60,607 bases of DNA. It comes from an uncultured Sinobacteraceae bacterium. Its GTDB lineage: Bacteria; Pseudomonadota; Gammaproteobacteria; Steroidobacterales; Steroidobacteraceae. The position numbers and the translations under genes were made by a program. The notes under the pieces were generated by a model. That model was not told the DNA's origin, did no database searches, and worked only from the letters and a program-made list of their open reading frames with translations. Below are positions 16,960-25,370 of the stretch, piece by piece. The stretch lies in the NCBI GenBank assembly GCA_937902995.1, contig CALEKY010000002.1, positions 1 to 60,607 on the forward strand, given 5' to 3'. Numbering within the stretch: the stretch's first letter is position 1; every line of letters starts with the position of its first letter.

Positions 16960-17415
16960 ATGACACCCGCGCTGTTTGCATTCCTGCACCACATCGCAGC
17001 GTTCGTCATTTTCGGCGCACTGTTCGCCGAGCTGATGCTGCTCAAGCCTGAACCGACCCAAGCCCAAATTCGATTGCTGCCGAGGATCGATGCCATGTAC
17101 GGCATTGCGGCGATGGTCTTGATCGTCGTCGGGCTCGTGCGCGTTCATTTCACGGAGAAGGGCGCAGCGTACTACCTGCATAGCGCGACGTTCATCGCGA
17201 AGATCGTGCTGTTCGTCGTCGTCGGACTGTTGTCGATCCAGCCGACGCTGCGCTTCATGGCTTGGCGGCGCGAGTTGCAAGCGGGTCGTCCGGTTGAGCC
17301 GAGCCCTGAGATGCTCGCCCGAATCCGTAAGTTCGTACACGCGGAGCTGGGACTGCTCCTGATCGTAATCCTGTGCGCAGTGCTGATGGCCCGCGGTATC
17401 GGCTATTTCGGTTGA
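16960..17415 (+). CDS. DUF2214 family membrane protein
   Basis: The 151-residue protein has four hydrophobic helices. It begins TPALFAFLHHIAAFVIFGALFAELMLL, continues RIDAMYGIAAMVLIVVGLVRV and FIAKIVLFVVVGLLSIQPTL, and ends with LGLLLIVILCAVLMARGIGYFG. The pattern fits DUF2214, whose conserved His residues in helix 1 suggest haem or metal contact, but function is unknown. Start ATG 16960 is preferred for the GGAG site over an upstream in-frame start at 16906. It lies 63 bases after the small membrane protein and probably shares the transcript. Confidence 0.78.
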   Translation: MTPALFAFLHHIAAFVIFGALFAELMLLKPEPTQAQIRLLPRIDAMYGIAAMVLIVVGLVRVHFTEKGAAYYLHSATFIAKIVLFVVVGLLSIQPTLRFMAWRRELQAGRPVEPSPEMLARIRKFVHAELGLLLIVILCAVLMARGIGYFG

Positions 17416-17431
17416 GTTCGACGGGGCAGCC

Positions 17432-18706
17432 TTGAGCTCATCTAGCGTGTCGACCGAGGCCCGCTCGGCAGCGCCCGGAGGTCGTTCGTTCGCGGCATTG
17501 AGACACCGCGGCTATCGCGGTTTCTTCTTCTCTTCGGCCGGCGCGATGATGGCCGACAGCATCGAGCACGTCATCAGCTACTGGGTCATTTTCGAAAAGT
17601 TCAATTCGCCCGCGCTCGGCGGCTTTGCCATCGTCTCGCACTGGCTGCCATTCCTGCTGTTCTCCGTGTATGCCGGAGCGCTCGCCGATCGGTTCGATCC
17701 GCGACGTCTGATTCAGCTCGGCATGGCGCTGTTCATGTTCGTCTCGATCGTGTGGGGCGTGCTGTTCCTCACCGATACGTTGCAGATGTGGCACGCGATG
17801 GTGCTGCTCGTGCTCCACGGTTTCGCTGGCGTGCTGTGGAACCCGCCGTCGCAAGTGTTGCTCCACGACATCGTCGGTGCGGACCTGCTGCAAAGCGCAG
17901 TGCGATTGAATGCGACGGCGCGCTACCTCGGACTGTTGCTGGGTCCGGCGGTCGGCGGCGTCATCCTGCTCGTGATGGGGCCGACCTACGGGATTCTCTT
18001 CAATGCGCTCTTGTACCTGCCGACGATCCTGTGGCTCTGGCGGGCGCCGTACGGGCCGCGCTTTCGCACCACGCCGCGCCCGGTGCGCGCGATCCGCGGG
18101 TTTCGCGACATCGTGACGACCATGCGCGAGATCGCCACGCATCGCACGATCATGCCGATGACTCTGCTCGCGGGCGGCGCGTCGCTGTTCATCGGGACCG
18201 CTTACCAAGCGCAAATGCCGGGATTTGCGCACGATCTCGGCCACACCGACGCCGACCTCTCGTACAGTGTCTTGCTCGCGGCGGATGCCGCAGGTGCTTT
18301 GATCGCGGGATTCGTACTCGAAAGCCGCGGGTTGCTGCCGCCTAATCCGCGTACGGCTTGTATCTTGGCGTTGCTTTGGTGTGCAGCGTTGGTCGGATTC
18401 GCCGCTTCGACGATATATCCATTGTCCTTGGCTTTGTTGTTCGTCGCCGGATTCGTCGAACTCTCTTTCAACTCGATGGCGCAAACGCTCGTACAGTTGA
18501 ATGCGCCGGCGGACATTCGCGGTCGGGTCATCGGTATGTACTCGATGGCAGCTTTGGGTATGCGAACGTTCAGCGGCGTGACCGTCGGGGTCATCGGCGG
18601 TCTCATCGGCATTCATTACTCGCTCGCGCTGAGTGCACTGATGCTCGCGGGTGTTGTTGCGGTCTTGTTACCCCTGACGATGCGTACTGCCGGACAGCAT
18701 TCGTAG
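17432..18706 (+). CDS. MFS transporter (EntS-like, MFS_3 type)
   Basis: The 424-residue carrier has twelve helices and the MFS_3 pattern: FAALRHRGYRGFFFSSAGAMMAD in helix 1, VYAGALADRFDPRRLIQLG in the 2-3 loop, and LHGFAGVLWNPPSQVLLHDIV. A second half carries NSMAQTLVQLNAPADIRGRVIGMYSM, typical of EntS-like siderophore or drug exporters. The start TTG 17432 lies 16 bases after the DUF2214 stop, with a GGGGCAG site. It may be the last gene of the transcript begun at 11650. Substrate unknown. Confidence 0.8.
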   Translation: MSSSSVSTEARSAAPGGRSFAALRHRGYRGFFFSSAGAMMADSIEHVISYWVIFEKFNSPALGGFAIVSHWLPFLLFSVYAGALADRFDPRRLIQLGMALFMFVSIVWGVLFLTDTLQMWHAMVLLVLHGFAGVLWNPPSQVLLHDIVGADLLQSAVRLNATARYLGLLLGPAVGGVILLVMGPTYGILFNALLYLPTILWLWRAPYGPRFRTTPRPVRAIRGFRDIVTTMREIATHRTIMPMTLLAGGASLFIGTAYQAQMPGFAHDLGHTDADLSYSVLLAADAAGALIAGFVLESRGLLPPNPRTACILALLWCAALVGFAASTIYPLSLALLFVAGFVELSFNSMAQTLVQLNAPADIRGRVIGMYSMAALGMRTFSGVTVGVIGGLIGIHYSLALSALMLAGVVAVLLPLTMRTAGQHS

Positions 18707-18769
18707 CGCACGCGATCGGATCCGGCCGGAGCAGTGCTAAGATCGCCGTAGGCCTCATAAGGAGCGTCC

Positions 18770-19468
18770 ATGCGTCCAACCCGATCCTGCGTGTTGGCGG
18801 CACTTGCGGCCGCAGCCTTTGTTTCGACTCCGGTCTCGGCCGCCGAACAGGGTTTTTATGTCGGATTTATGTACGGCGAATCGAGCAAGGACTATGCGTT
18901 TCCGCAATTCGACGGCTTTGCTCGCTCTCTGTACACCTTTCTCGAATATCAGCCGGCGCAGCGCGCATTCACCAAGGAAACGGACGGCGAGTCCTACGGC
19001 TTTCTGGCCGGTTATCGGTTGACGCAGCATCTTGCGATCGAGGGCGGCTACATACGCTTGGGAAAACAGGGATACCGGGAGAACTCGACCGGAGTGTTCA
19101 TTCCGGACCCTGAACAAGAACCGATCAATGAGACGTGGGACCTGAGCTTCGCGAGCAGGACTTCAGGATTCATGCTGTCGGCGCTAGGCATACTGCCGAT
19201 CAGCTATTCGTGGGAAGCGTATGCGCGCGCAGGCGTGCTCATCGCCTCGAACACGTTCAGCGTTTTTGCGAGCAACGGCCAAATCGGGTTTCGGGAGGAG
19301 TTCAACGAATCGAGCAGCGATTGGCTTGCGGGCGTCGGCATCTCGATGTCGCTCGCCGAGGTGTATTCCATTCGCGCCGAGTATCAACGCATCTTCTCGG
19401 CCGGCAAGGATGTATTCGGTGAAGCCGATCTCGATCTGGTGACGATTGGGATCACTGTGGCGTTCTGA
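18770..19468 (+). CDS. Outer-membrane beta-barrel protein
   Basis: The 232-residue protein begins with a signal peptide (SCVLAALAAAAFVSTPVSAAEQ) and then alternating strands typical of OmpA-like eight-stranded barrels: GFYVGFMYGE, YGFLAGYRLTQHLAIEGGYIRL and AEYQRIFSAGKD. It ends DLVTIGITVAF, a C-terminal Phe strand as recognised by the BAM complex. A strong AAGGAG site precedes ATG 18770. Role unknown: adhesion, small porin or structural. Confidence 0.8.
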   Translation: MRPTRSCVLAALAAAAFVSTPVSAAEQGFYVGFMYGESSKDYAFPQFDGFARSLYTFLEYQPAQRAFTKETDGESYGFLAGYRLTQHLAIEGGYIRLGKQGYRENSTGVFIPDPEQEPINETWDLSFASRTSGFMLSALGILPISYSWEAYARAGVLIASNTFSVFASNGQIGFREEFNESSSDWLAGVGISMSLAEVYSIRAEYQRIFSAGKDVFGEADLDLVTIGITVAF

Positions 19469-19615
19469 CGCGCGCGAAGCGCGTAAAGACTGAAGGTAGA
19501 GCGCGCTGCGCGCCTCGATTCCCTCTCTTGCGAGCAACGCGAAGCGAGGGACGTGAGAGAGGGAGCCAGCAAAGCGACTGTGCCCTGCCCGGGCTGGGCA
19601 CAGCCGAATCACGAT
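19468..19615. repeat. Convergent gap filled with repeat modules
   Basis: Hairpin ACGCGC-GCGAA-GCGCGT starts at the last base of the Omp stop codon (19468-19484). An AAGACTGAAGG word follows near 19486, then a GC hairpin module at 19521-19563 (CCCTCTCTTGCG ... GTGAGAGAGGG). A TCGTGA array on the minus strand (19605-19624) provides the Ser and TGA of the M19 dipeptidase. Confidence 0.75.
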
Positions 19616-20845
19616 TCACGATCCTTTCTGCATCTGCCGAGCAACCTTCTCGGCTTGCTCCAAGACTCGGAGCACATTCTCCCCGGCCAGCATTTTCAGT
19701 TCTCGATCGGTCCAGCCGCGGCGAATGAGCTCGGCGAACAGCGCAGGATAGGTCGAAACGTCGTTCAGGCCCTCTGGCCAAATGTCGTTGCCGTCGAAGT
19801 CGCCGCCGATGCCGACGTGCTCGATGCCCGCAACGTTCCGGATGTGGTCGATGTGATCGGCCACTTTTGCAATTGTGGTCTTGGGCAGGACGTATTTGCG
19901 TCGCAGCTCTTCGGCAATCCGCTCGCGTTCGGCAGGATCGACGATGCCTTCCGTCCGGATGCGCAGCTCCTCGCGCCTTGCGCGCTCGACGCGCGCGATC
20001 TCGGGATCGATGAACTCCGCGACGAACGTCACCATCACGACGCCGCCGTTCGCCGGCAGGCGTCGTAAGATTTCATCGGGAACGTTCCGCGGCACGTCGC
20101 AGACTGCGCGCGCGGAAGAGTGCGAAAAAATCACGGGCGCTTTCGAGACCCGAAGCACATCGTCCATCGTCTCGACGGCGGTGTGAGACAGATCGACGAG
20201 CATTCCCAAACGATTCATTTCCAGCACGACCTGTTCGCCGAACTCGGTCAAGCCGCCATGCACCGGAGGCAATGCCGCCGAGTCCGCCCAGTCCGTATGA
20301 ATGTTGTGCGTCAATGTCATGTAGCGCGCGCCGAGCTCGTAGTACATGCGCAGCAAGGCGAGCGAGCTCTCGATCACATGGCCGCCTTCCATGCCGAACA
20401 GCGAGCCGATCTTTCCGGCGCGCTTGGCCTGGCGGATTCCTGCAGCCGAATCCGCGTACTGCAGCGCTTCGGGGTAGCGCGCAACGATGCGCTTGGCGAT
20501 GTCGAATTGCTCGAGTTGCGTGCGCGCCCAATTGCCGGGCGGATTGCCCGGAACGAACACGGACCAGAACTGTGCACCGACGCCGCCGGCCTTCAGACGT
20601 GCCAGATCGGTCTGGCCCGAAACCTCACCGCGCAAGTCGTAGCGTTCGACGTCTTGAGGAAACTCTCGATTGATCCGCACTTGCCATGGCAAGTCATTGT
20701 GTCCGTCGATCAGGATCGTCTTCTTCAGCAACTTACGCGCACGCTCCAACGCCGGATCCGATGCCGAATCGCTTGCCTGAACCGCATGCGGTAAACACGC
20801 AAACGTCAGTACGAAAGCCAAGGACAACGCTCGCAGACGACTCAT
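19616..20845 (-). CDS. Membrane dipeptidase-like M19 peptidase
   Basis: The 409-residue zinc peptidase has an export signal (LRALSLAFVLTFACLPHAVQA) and the renal-dipeptidase TIM barrel. The H-x-D pair is His49 and Asp51 in LIDGHNDLPWQVR, the bridging acid is Glu153 in FGMEGGHVIE, and the histidine segments are YMTLTHNIHTDW and LVDLSHTAVETM ... VIFSHSSARAV. The late motif GIEHVGIGGDFDG is intact. M19 enzymes cleave dipeptides, often with D-residues, in the periplasm. The upstream open frame before ATG 20845 is unsupported. The stop TGA lies inside a TCGTGA repeat, giving a Gly-Ser end. Confidence 0.88.
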   Translation of the reverse strand: MSRLRALSLAFVLTFACLPHAVQASDSASDPALERARKLLKKTILIDGHNDLPWQVRINREFPQDVERYDLRGEVSGQTDLARLKAGGVGAQFWSVFVPGNPPGNWARTQLEQFDIAKRIVARYPEALQYADSAAGIRQAKRAGKIGSLFGMEGGHVIESSLALLRMYYELGARYMTLTHNIHTDWADSAALPPVHGGLTEFGEQVVLEMNRLGMLVDLSHTAVETMDDVLRVSKAPVIFSHSSARAVCDVPRNVPDEILRRLPANGGVVMVTFVAEFIDPEIARVERARREELRIRTEGIVDPAERERIAEELRRKYVLPKTTIAKVADHIDHIRNVAGIEHVGIGGDFDGNDIWPEGLNDVSTYPALFAELIRRGWTDRELKMLAGENVLRVLEQAEKVARQMQKGS

Positions 20846-21029
20846 AGATCGATCCCCATGCTCAAGGTCAACGGTTCGAGCCCGGCGGCCGCACGCCTCA
20901 GGACGGCATCGCGTGCCTGGCTGAAAGCTGAACGTTACCTGACTCTGCGCATTCAGGCACGGATCAGCTCTGCGGAGCGATAGTGAAGCCGCAGTCGAAG
21001 CAGATCGACTTGGGTGGAAGGAGAAGACA

Positions 21030-21452
21030 ATGAAACGCATCCTTGCCGCAGCCCTGGCCGCCACGTTGCTCGCCGGACCTGCGTTGGCCGAAGCGGGAGA
21101 TCGGAGCCATGCACGCCACGAAGTGCGCAGCTCGCACGGTCATCATCATGCAAAGCCGAAGCACGCGGATCAGCATCACAAGGTCCATGTGGTGCGGCAT
21201 GTGCACCATCCCGTACGGTATCATGCCGGTCACTATCATCCGCCAGCGGGTCACCGGCATCAGGTTTGGCACGTCGGCGCGCGCTTGCCGGCGGCGTACT
21301 ACGCTCCCCGCTACATTGTGCACGACTATCACGTCTATCACCTGCACCATCCGCCGCACGGCTATCACTGGGGGAGAGTCGACAACGACGTCGTGCTGAC
21401 CGCCATCGCCACTGGCGTGATTGCAGCGGTCGTTCACAACTTGTTCTACTGA
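21030..21452 (+). CDS. RcnB-like His-rich periplasmic protein
   Basis: The 140-residue protein has a signal peptide (RILAAALAATLLAGPALAEA), then a strongly His-rich linker (about 30-85), and a RcnB-type C-terminal domain (LPAAYYAPRYIVHDYHVYHL, then PPHGYHWGRVDNDVVLTA, ending IATGVIAAVVHNLFY). RcnB proteins help nickel/cobalt homeostasis in E. coli, and the His cluster could bind such metals. No RcnA exporter or RcnR regulator is near, so the metal role is uncertain. A strong GGAAGGAG site precedes ATG 21030. Confidence 0.8.
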   Translation: MKRILAAALAATLLAGPALAEAGDRSHARHEVRSSHGHHHAKPKHADQHHKVHVVRHVHHPVRYHAGHYHPPAGHRHQVWHVGARLPAAYYAPRYIVHDYHVYHLHHPPHGYHWGRVDNDVVLTAIATGVIAAVVHNLFY

Positions 21453-21763
21453 GGGTGCCGTCCGGGATAGCAGACTGCGCCGCTGGACGCGGGTAGGTGC
21501 GCGAGAGCATGGGGCAAACTTTTGCTTCTCTGCTATCCCCTTTATTCGCTGCGCGAAAAGGCTACAGGCGACGGGCTGGAGTGACAGCAGTCTGCGTACC
21601 AGGCCTTGGCAGAGATAGTGCAGCGACCCTCACGTATCACGGATCGCGACTTGCTCGCCTGTAGCTGCCCGCGCGGAAATCCGCGCGAGTCGCGAGGATC
21701 TTCTCCCCGCTTCGCACGTTGCACCAATACACCGGACAGGTGCTGCTAGGCGAGGAAATCATC
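21453..21763. repeat. 311-base gap with a long inverted repeat
   Basis: A perfect 11-base inverted pair GGGATAGCAGA (21464-21474) and TCTGCTATCCC (21529-21539) encloses 54 bases. It is followed by CTTTA rather than a clean T-run. A CTACAGGCGACGGGCTGGAG word (family CTGTAGCCTG) lies near 21562 and a CGCCTGTAGCTGCCCGCGCGG word near 21657. No gene is visible. Confidence 0.6.
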
Positions 21764-22084
21764 ATGTGTCTTGCCGATTTAACCGAGACTCGTGAAGTCA
21801 TTACAGCCGCGGCGACGGCCGAGGTGCCCAGCGACAAGCCTCCCATTTGCGGTACGGTGATGTTGCACTGCCTCGACGGCGGCGAGCCGTTGCGCTTGTC
21901 GATGCCGATGCTCGACGCGCTGCTGCTGCTGAACTCGTTGCGACAGATCGAAGAGGAGTTCGGATTGGAGGAATGGACGGCACGGCTCGGCTCCGGCATG
22001 AACACGATCGAGGAGTTAGGCGCCGAATTGCACGATCTGTATCTCGATGCGCTGGAAGAGAATAAGAGACATTTGAACTCGTGA
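21764..22084 (+). CDS. Hypothetical protein, 106 aa
   Basis: Start ATG 21764 is supported by GAGGAAATC just upstream; a longer TTG-started form from 21719 is less likely. The product has no signal peptide. A middle segment GTVMLHCLDGGEPLRLSMPM is followed by two acidic helices (LDALLLLNSLRQIEEEFGLE and IEELGAELHDLYLDALEENK). No family is recognised. Its stop TGA sits in an ACTCGTGATTCG repeat, giving an Asn-Ser end. Confidence 0.6.
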   Translation: MCLADLTETREVITAAATAEVPSDKPPICGTVMLHCLDGGEPLRLSMPMLDALLLLNSLRQIEEEFGLEEWTARLGSGMNTIEELGAELHDLYLDALEENKRHLNS

Positions 22085-22519
22085 TTCGTGATCCGTGCGG
22101 TCGAGCGTGACTAAGATGGCCGTGCGGAGCTTTCGTGCAGCTCGCCCGTCGGAAGAATTCCTAAGGGGCCAACTGACGCCCGTGCGAACGACGGACAGCG
22201 GCGGCGATTGGCTGGCGCGGATGCGCCATGACCCACTAGCCACGAATTCACGAAACACGGTCACGACAAAGCACGGCACAAACCCTCGTCCCAATGCGTT
22301 GGGAGTCTCGATCCACACACGGAGGCTCCCAATGGTGCAGAAGCAGGTGCTGGCGACGTTTCCTTGCCGGGTGCGTCGTCGTACGCGAATCTCGATGCCC
22401 GCCATGGCTGGGGCTCGGGTTCTCAATGTGTCGCGGCGCGAACACCGATATGGACCGCCGCCCGGCATGTGTTCGACGACGCCTGCCTACGGTGTGTTGC
22501 TGGCGCGCTGAGCGGCGAG
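22085..22519. other. 435-base gap, no convincing gene
   Basis: The gap starts within the TCGTGA array (22077-22097). One inverted pair (TTGGGAG near 22299 with CTCCCAA near 22326) could form a stem. A 138-codon plus-strand frame crosses most of it but shows no family features and no good ribosome site. The promoter for the glycogen debranching gene presumably lies here. Confidence 0.45.
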
Positions 22520-24646
22520 ATGGACAAGTCGCTGCGATTGAAAGAGGGTGTACCGCACCCGCGCGGTGCGACGTGGGATGGGAAGGGCGTAAATTTCTCG
22601 CTGTTCTCGGCGCATGCCACGAAAGTGGAGCTGTGCCTGTTCGATTCTCGCGGCAAGAAAGAGCTGCAACGCATCGAGCTGCCGGAATTCACCGACGAAA
22701 TCTGGCACGGTTATGTCGAAGGACTCGGACCCGGTACCGTGTACGGATATCGCGTGTACGGTCCGTATGAGCCGGAGCAGGGACATCGCTTCAATCCCAA
22801 CAAGCTGCTGCTCGATCCATACGCGCGCGAGCTGATGGGCGAGTTGAAATGGGATCACGCGTGCTTCGGATACACGATTGGGGCAGAGGGCGACGATCTC
22901 ACGTTCGATGAGCGAGACAGCGCACCGTTCGTCCCGAAGTGTGTCGTCGTCGATCCTTCTTTCGACTGGAACCAGAGTCTGAATCCGCTCGTGCCGTGGG
23001 ACCGTACGATCCTCTACGAGACCCACGTTCGCGGATATACGAAGCTGCATCCGAAAGTCCCGGAGCAACTGCGTGGGACGTTCACGGGGTTGTCCGTGCC
23101 CCAGGTGATCGAGTACCTGAAGTCGCTCGGTATCACATCGATCGAGCTGCTCCCGATTCACATGTTCATCAACGATGCCCAACTGCTCGAACGGGGGCTG
23201 ACGAATTACTGGGGTTACAACTCGATCGGGTTCTTTGCCGCCGATCCGCGTTATTTCGCCGACCCGATGCGAGGCGTGCAGGAATTCAAGGAGATGGTCG
23301 CGCGTCTACACGACGCCGGGCTCGAGGTGATCCTCGACGTCGTCTACAACCATACGGCCGAAGGCAACGAGCGCGGGCCAACGTTATCGTTCAAGGGTAT
23401 CGACAACGTTTCCTACTATCGGCTATTGCCGGATCAAAAGCGCTATTACATCAATGACACAGGCACGGGTAATACGCTGAATTTGAGTCATCCGCGCGTC
23501 ATTCAGCTCGTGACGGACAGCCTGCGATACTGGGTGCAGGAGATGCGCGTCGACGGGTTTCGATTCGATCTCGGCACCATCCTTGCGCGCGAGCCTGACG
23601 GTTTCGACACGCAAAGCGGTTTTCTGAAAGCGTGCTCGCAGGACCCCGTGCTAGGCGGCGTGAAGTTGATTGCCGAACCGTGGGATTGCGGGCCGGGCGG
23701 CTATCAGGTCGGCGAGTTTCCGCCGGGGTGGGCCGAGTGGAACGATACGTTTCGCGATACCGTGCGAGACTTCTGGCGAAGCGAAGCCTCGGCAGCCTCC
23801 CTTGCGCCTCGCCTGTTGGGCTCGCCCGACCGATTCAACAAGTCCGGACGCAAGCCATACGCGAGCGTCAATTTCATCACCGCGCACGACGGCTTCACGT
23901 TGCACGATCTCGTAACGTATAACGAACGCCACAACGAAGCGAACGGCGAGGACAACCGCGACGGGCACGAGCACAATCGCTCGTGGAACTGCGGCGTGGA
24001 GGGACCGACGGACGATCCCGAAATCAATGCGCTGCGCACTCGGCAGATGCGCAATTTGCTCGCAACCTTGTTCGTCTCGCAGGGTACGCCGATGCTGCTA
24101 GCCGGCGACGAGTTCGGGCGCACTCAGCAGGGCAACAACAACGCGTACTGCCAGGACAACGAGATCAGTTGGGTCGATTGGAGCCTTGCCGACGAGAACG
24201 AGCATCTGGTGCGCTTCGTCCGCAAGCTCACGCTATTACGTCGTAGGTATCCGATTCTGCGCCGCAGCCGGTTTCTTTCGGGTGAGGTGAACGAAGATCT
24301 CGGTATCAAGGAAGTGACTTGGATCAACGCGACGGGCGAGGAGATGCAGGCAGAGCAGTGGACCGACCCTATGATGCATTGTTTCGGCATGCTGCTCGAT
24401 GGCCGGGCTCAAGAATCAGGAATTCGACAGCGAGGTCACGATGCGACGATCTTGGTCGTGTTCAATGCGCACCACGATCTCGTCAATTTCACGCTACCCG
24501 CCACTGTCGACAGCGCGTACTGGCAGCTCCTGATCGACACGAACCTGCCAGATGAGGGGCTCGGCAGAACTGAATTCCAGCCGGGCGATGTCTACGGCGT
24601 GACCGCGCGATCCCTGCTTCTGTTCAGCATGGGCGCTGAATCGTGA
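22520..24646 (+). CDS. glgX: Glycogen debranching enzyme (isoamylase type, GH13)
   Basis: The 708-residue enzyme has an N-terminal CBM48 domain (LKEGVPHPRGATWDGKGVNFSLF written in part; VELCLFD) and a GH13_11 barrel. The nucleophile is Asp350 in VDGFRFDLG, the acid/base Glu386 in KLIAEPWDCGP and the third carboxylate Asp457 in FITAHDGFTLHDLV. It cleaves alpha-1,6 branches of phosphorylase-limited glycogen in the cytoplasm. It is not next to other glg genes. The stop TGA lies in a TCGTGA array, giving a Glu-Ser end. The ATG 22520 start is set by the conserved N-terminus; upstream codons are unsupported. Confidence 0.92.
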   Translation: MDKSLRLKEGVPHPRGATWDGKGVNFSLFSAHATKVELCLFDSRGKKELQRIELPEFTDEIWHGYVEGLGPGTVYGYRVYGPYEPEQGHRFNPNKLLLDPYARELMGELKWDHACFGYTIGAEGDDLTFDERDSAPFVPKCVVVDPSFDWNQSLNPLVPWDRTILYETHVRGYTKLHPKVPEQLRGTFTGLSVPQVIEYLKSLGITSIELLPIHMFINDAQLLERGLTNYWGYNSIGFFAADPRYFADPMRGVQEFKEMVARLHDAGLEVILDVVYNHTAEGNERGPTLSFKGIDNVSYYRLLPDQKRYYINDTGTGNTLNLSHPRVIQLVTDSLRYWVQEMRVDGFRFDLGTILAREPDGFDTQSGFLKACSQDPVLGGVKLIAEPWDCGPGGYQVGEFPPGWAEWNDTFRDTVRDFWRSEASAASLAPRLLGSPDRFNKSGRKPYASVNFITAHDGFTLHDLVTYNERHNEANGEDNRDGHEHNRSWNCGVEGPTDDPEINALRTRQMRNLLATLFVSQGTPMLLAGDEFGRTQQGNNNAYCQDNEISWVDWSLADENEHLVRFVRKLTLLRRRYPILRRSRFLSGEVNEDLGIKEVTWINATGEEMQAEQWTDPMMHCFGMLLDGRAQESGIRQRGHDATILVVFNAHHDLVNFTLPATVDSAYWQLLIDTNLPDEGLGRTEFQPGDVYGVTARSLLLFSMGAES

Positions 24647-24809
24647 CTCGTGATTCGTGACTCGGCTGTGCGACTCACCCTCCCCCGCTATCGCAGGGGA
24701 GGAATCCCAGCGCGCCGTTAGCCTTCAGTCTTGGCCTTCAGTCCTGTCCCGGCCTGCGCGCGACTGCTGTCGCGCGCTCAACTGTTGCCTGTAGCCTGTC
24801 GCCTATAAG
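24647..24809. repeat. Composite intergenic mosaic with five module types
   Basis: In 163 bases between convergent genes one finds several modules in order. These are a TCGTGA array (24639-24665), a CCCTCCCCCGCTATCGCAGG hairpin (24676-24702), CCTTCAGTC words (24722-24742), a perfect hairpin GCGCGCGAC-TGCT-GTCGCGCGC (24756-24777), and CTGTAGCCTGTCGCCTATA (24790-24808) that ends two bases from the CBS stop codon. This is the densest example of the repeat kit in the window. Confidence 0.85.
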
Positions 24810-25253
24810 TCAGTGTGTCAGACTCTGCGAGTGCTCGCCGCCCGGTTGCGAGATATCGCGCAATGCTTCGCCGGCTTCTTCGATGGCGCCGTCGCCGTTG
24901 GCGATGTCGCACAATGAAATGATGCCCACGAGCCGCTTCTGGCGATCGACAACAGGCAGTCTCCGGACCCGGATGTCGCCCATGTTGCGAGAGACCTCTT
25001 CGATGGTTTGATCGGCGAAGCAGTACTTCACGTCCTCCGTCATGACTTCGCGCACCGGCGTATCCGGTCCCAGGCCTCTAGCAATTCCGCGAATTGCGAT
25101 ATCTCGATCGGTCACCATGCCGATGAGCCGATCGTTGTCTCCCACGGGCAAGGCGCCGATGTCCATTTCGGCCATCAGTTTTGCGGCTTCACGCAGTGTC
25201 TGCGTAGGCGCGGTCAGACGTACGTCGCGAGTCATGCAATCGCTGACTTTCAT
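24810..25253 (-). CDS. Two-CBS-domain protein
   Basis: The 147-residue protein has a tandem CBS (Bateman) module: VSDCMTRDVRLTAPTQTLREAA with IGALPVGDNDRLIGMVTDRDI, then VREVMTEDVKYCFADQTIEE with RVRRLPVVDRQKRLVGIIS. Stand-alone pairs of this type bind adenosine nucleotides and act as cytoplasmic energy or stress sensors. GAGGAG lies nine bases before ATG 25253. The tail is short and polar. The 3' end touches the composite repeat region. Confidence 0.85.
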   Translation of the reverse strand: MKVSDCMTRDVRLTAPTQTLREAAKLMAEMDIGALPVGDNDRLIGMVTDRDIAIRGIARGLGPDTPVREVMTEDVKYCFADQTIEEVSRNMGDIRVRRLPVVDRQKRLVGIISLCDIANGDGAIEEAGEALRDISQPGGEHSQSLTH

Positions 25254-25370
25254 GGCGTTCTCCTCGGGATTGGGGCAGGGATTTCGAAGGGGGAATGCGC
25301 TCGCTTCGGACAAGTTCCGCTCTACTAGAGATGGCGAGCGGGCCGGGTGTGCTATCGATCGCGCGTTCGG

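Noticed and set aside
22095..22511. A 138-codon frame upstream of glgX
   Set aside because: It starts inside repeat DNA, lacks a ribosome site, and shows no domain or sensible composition.
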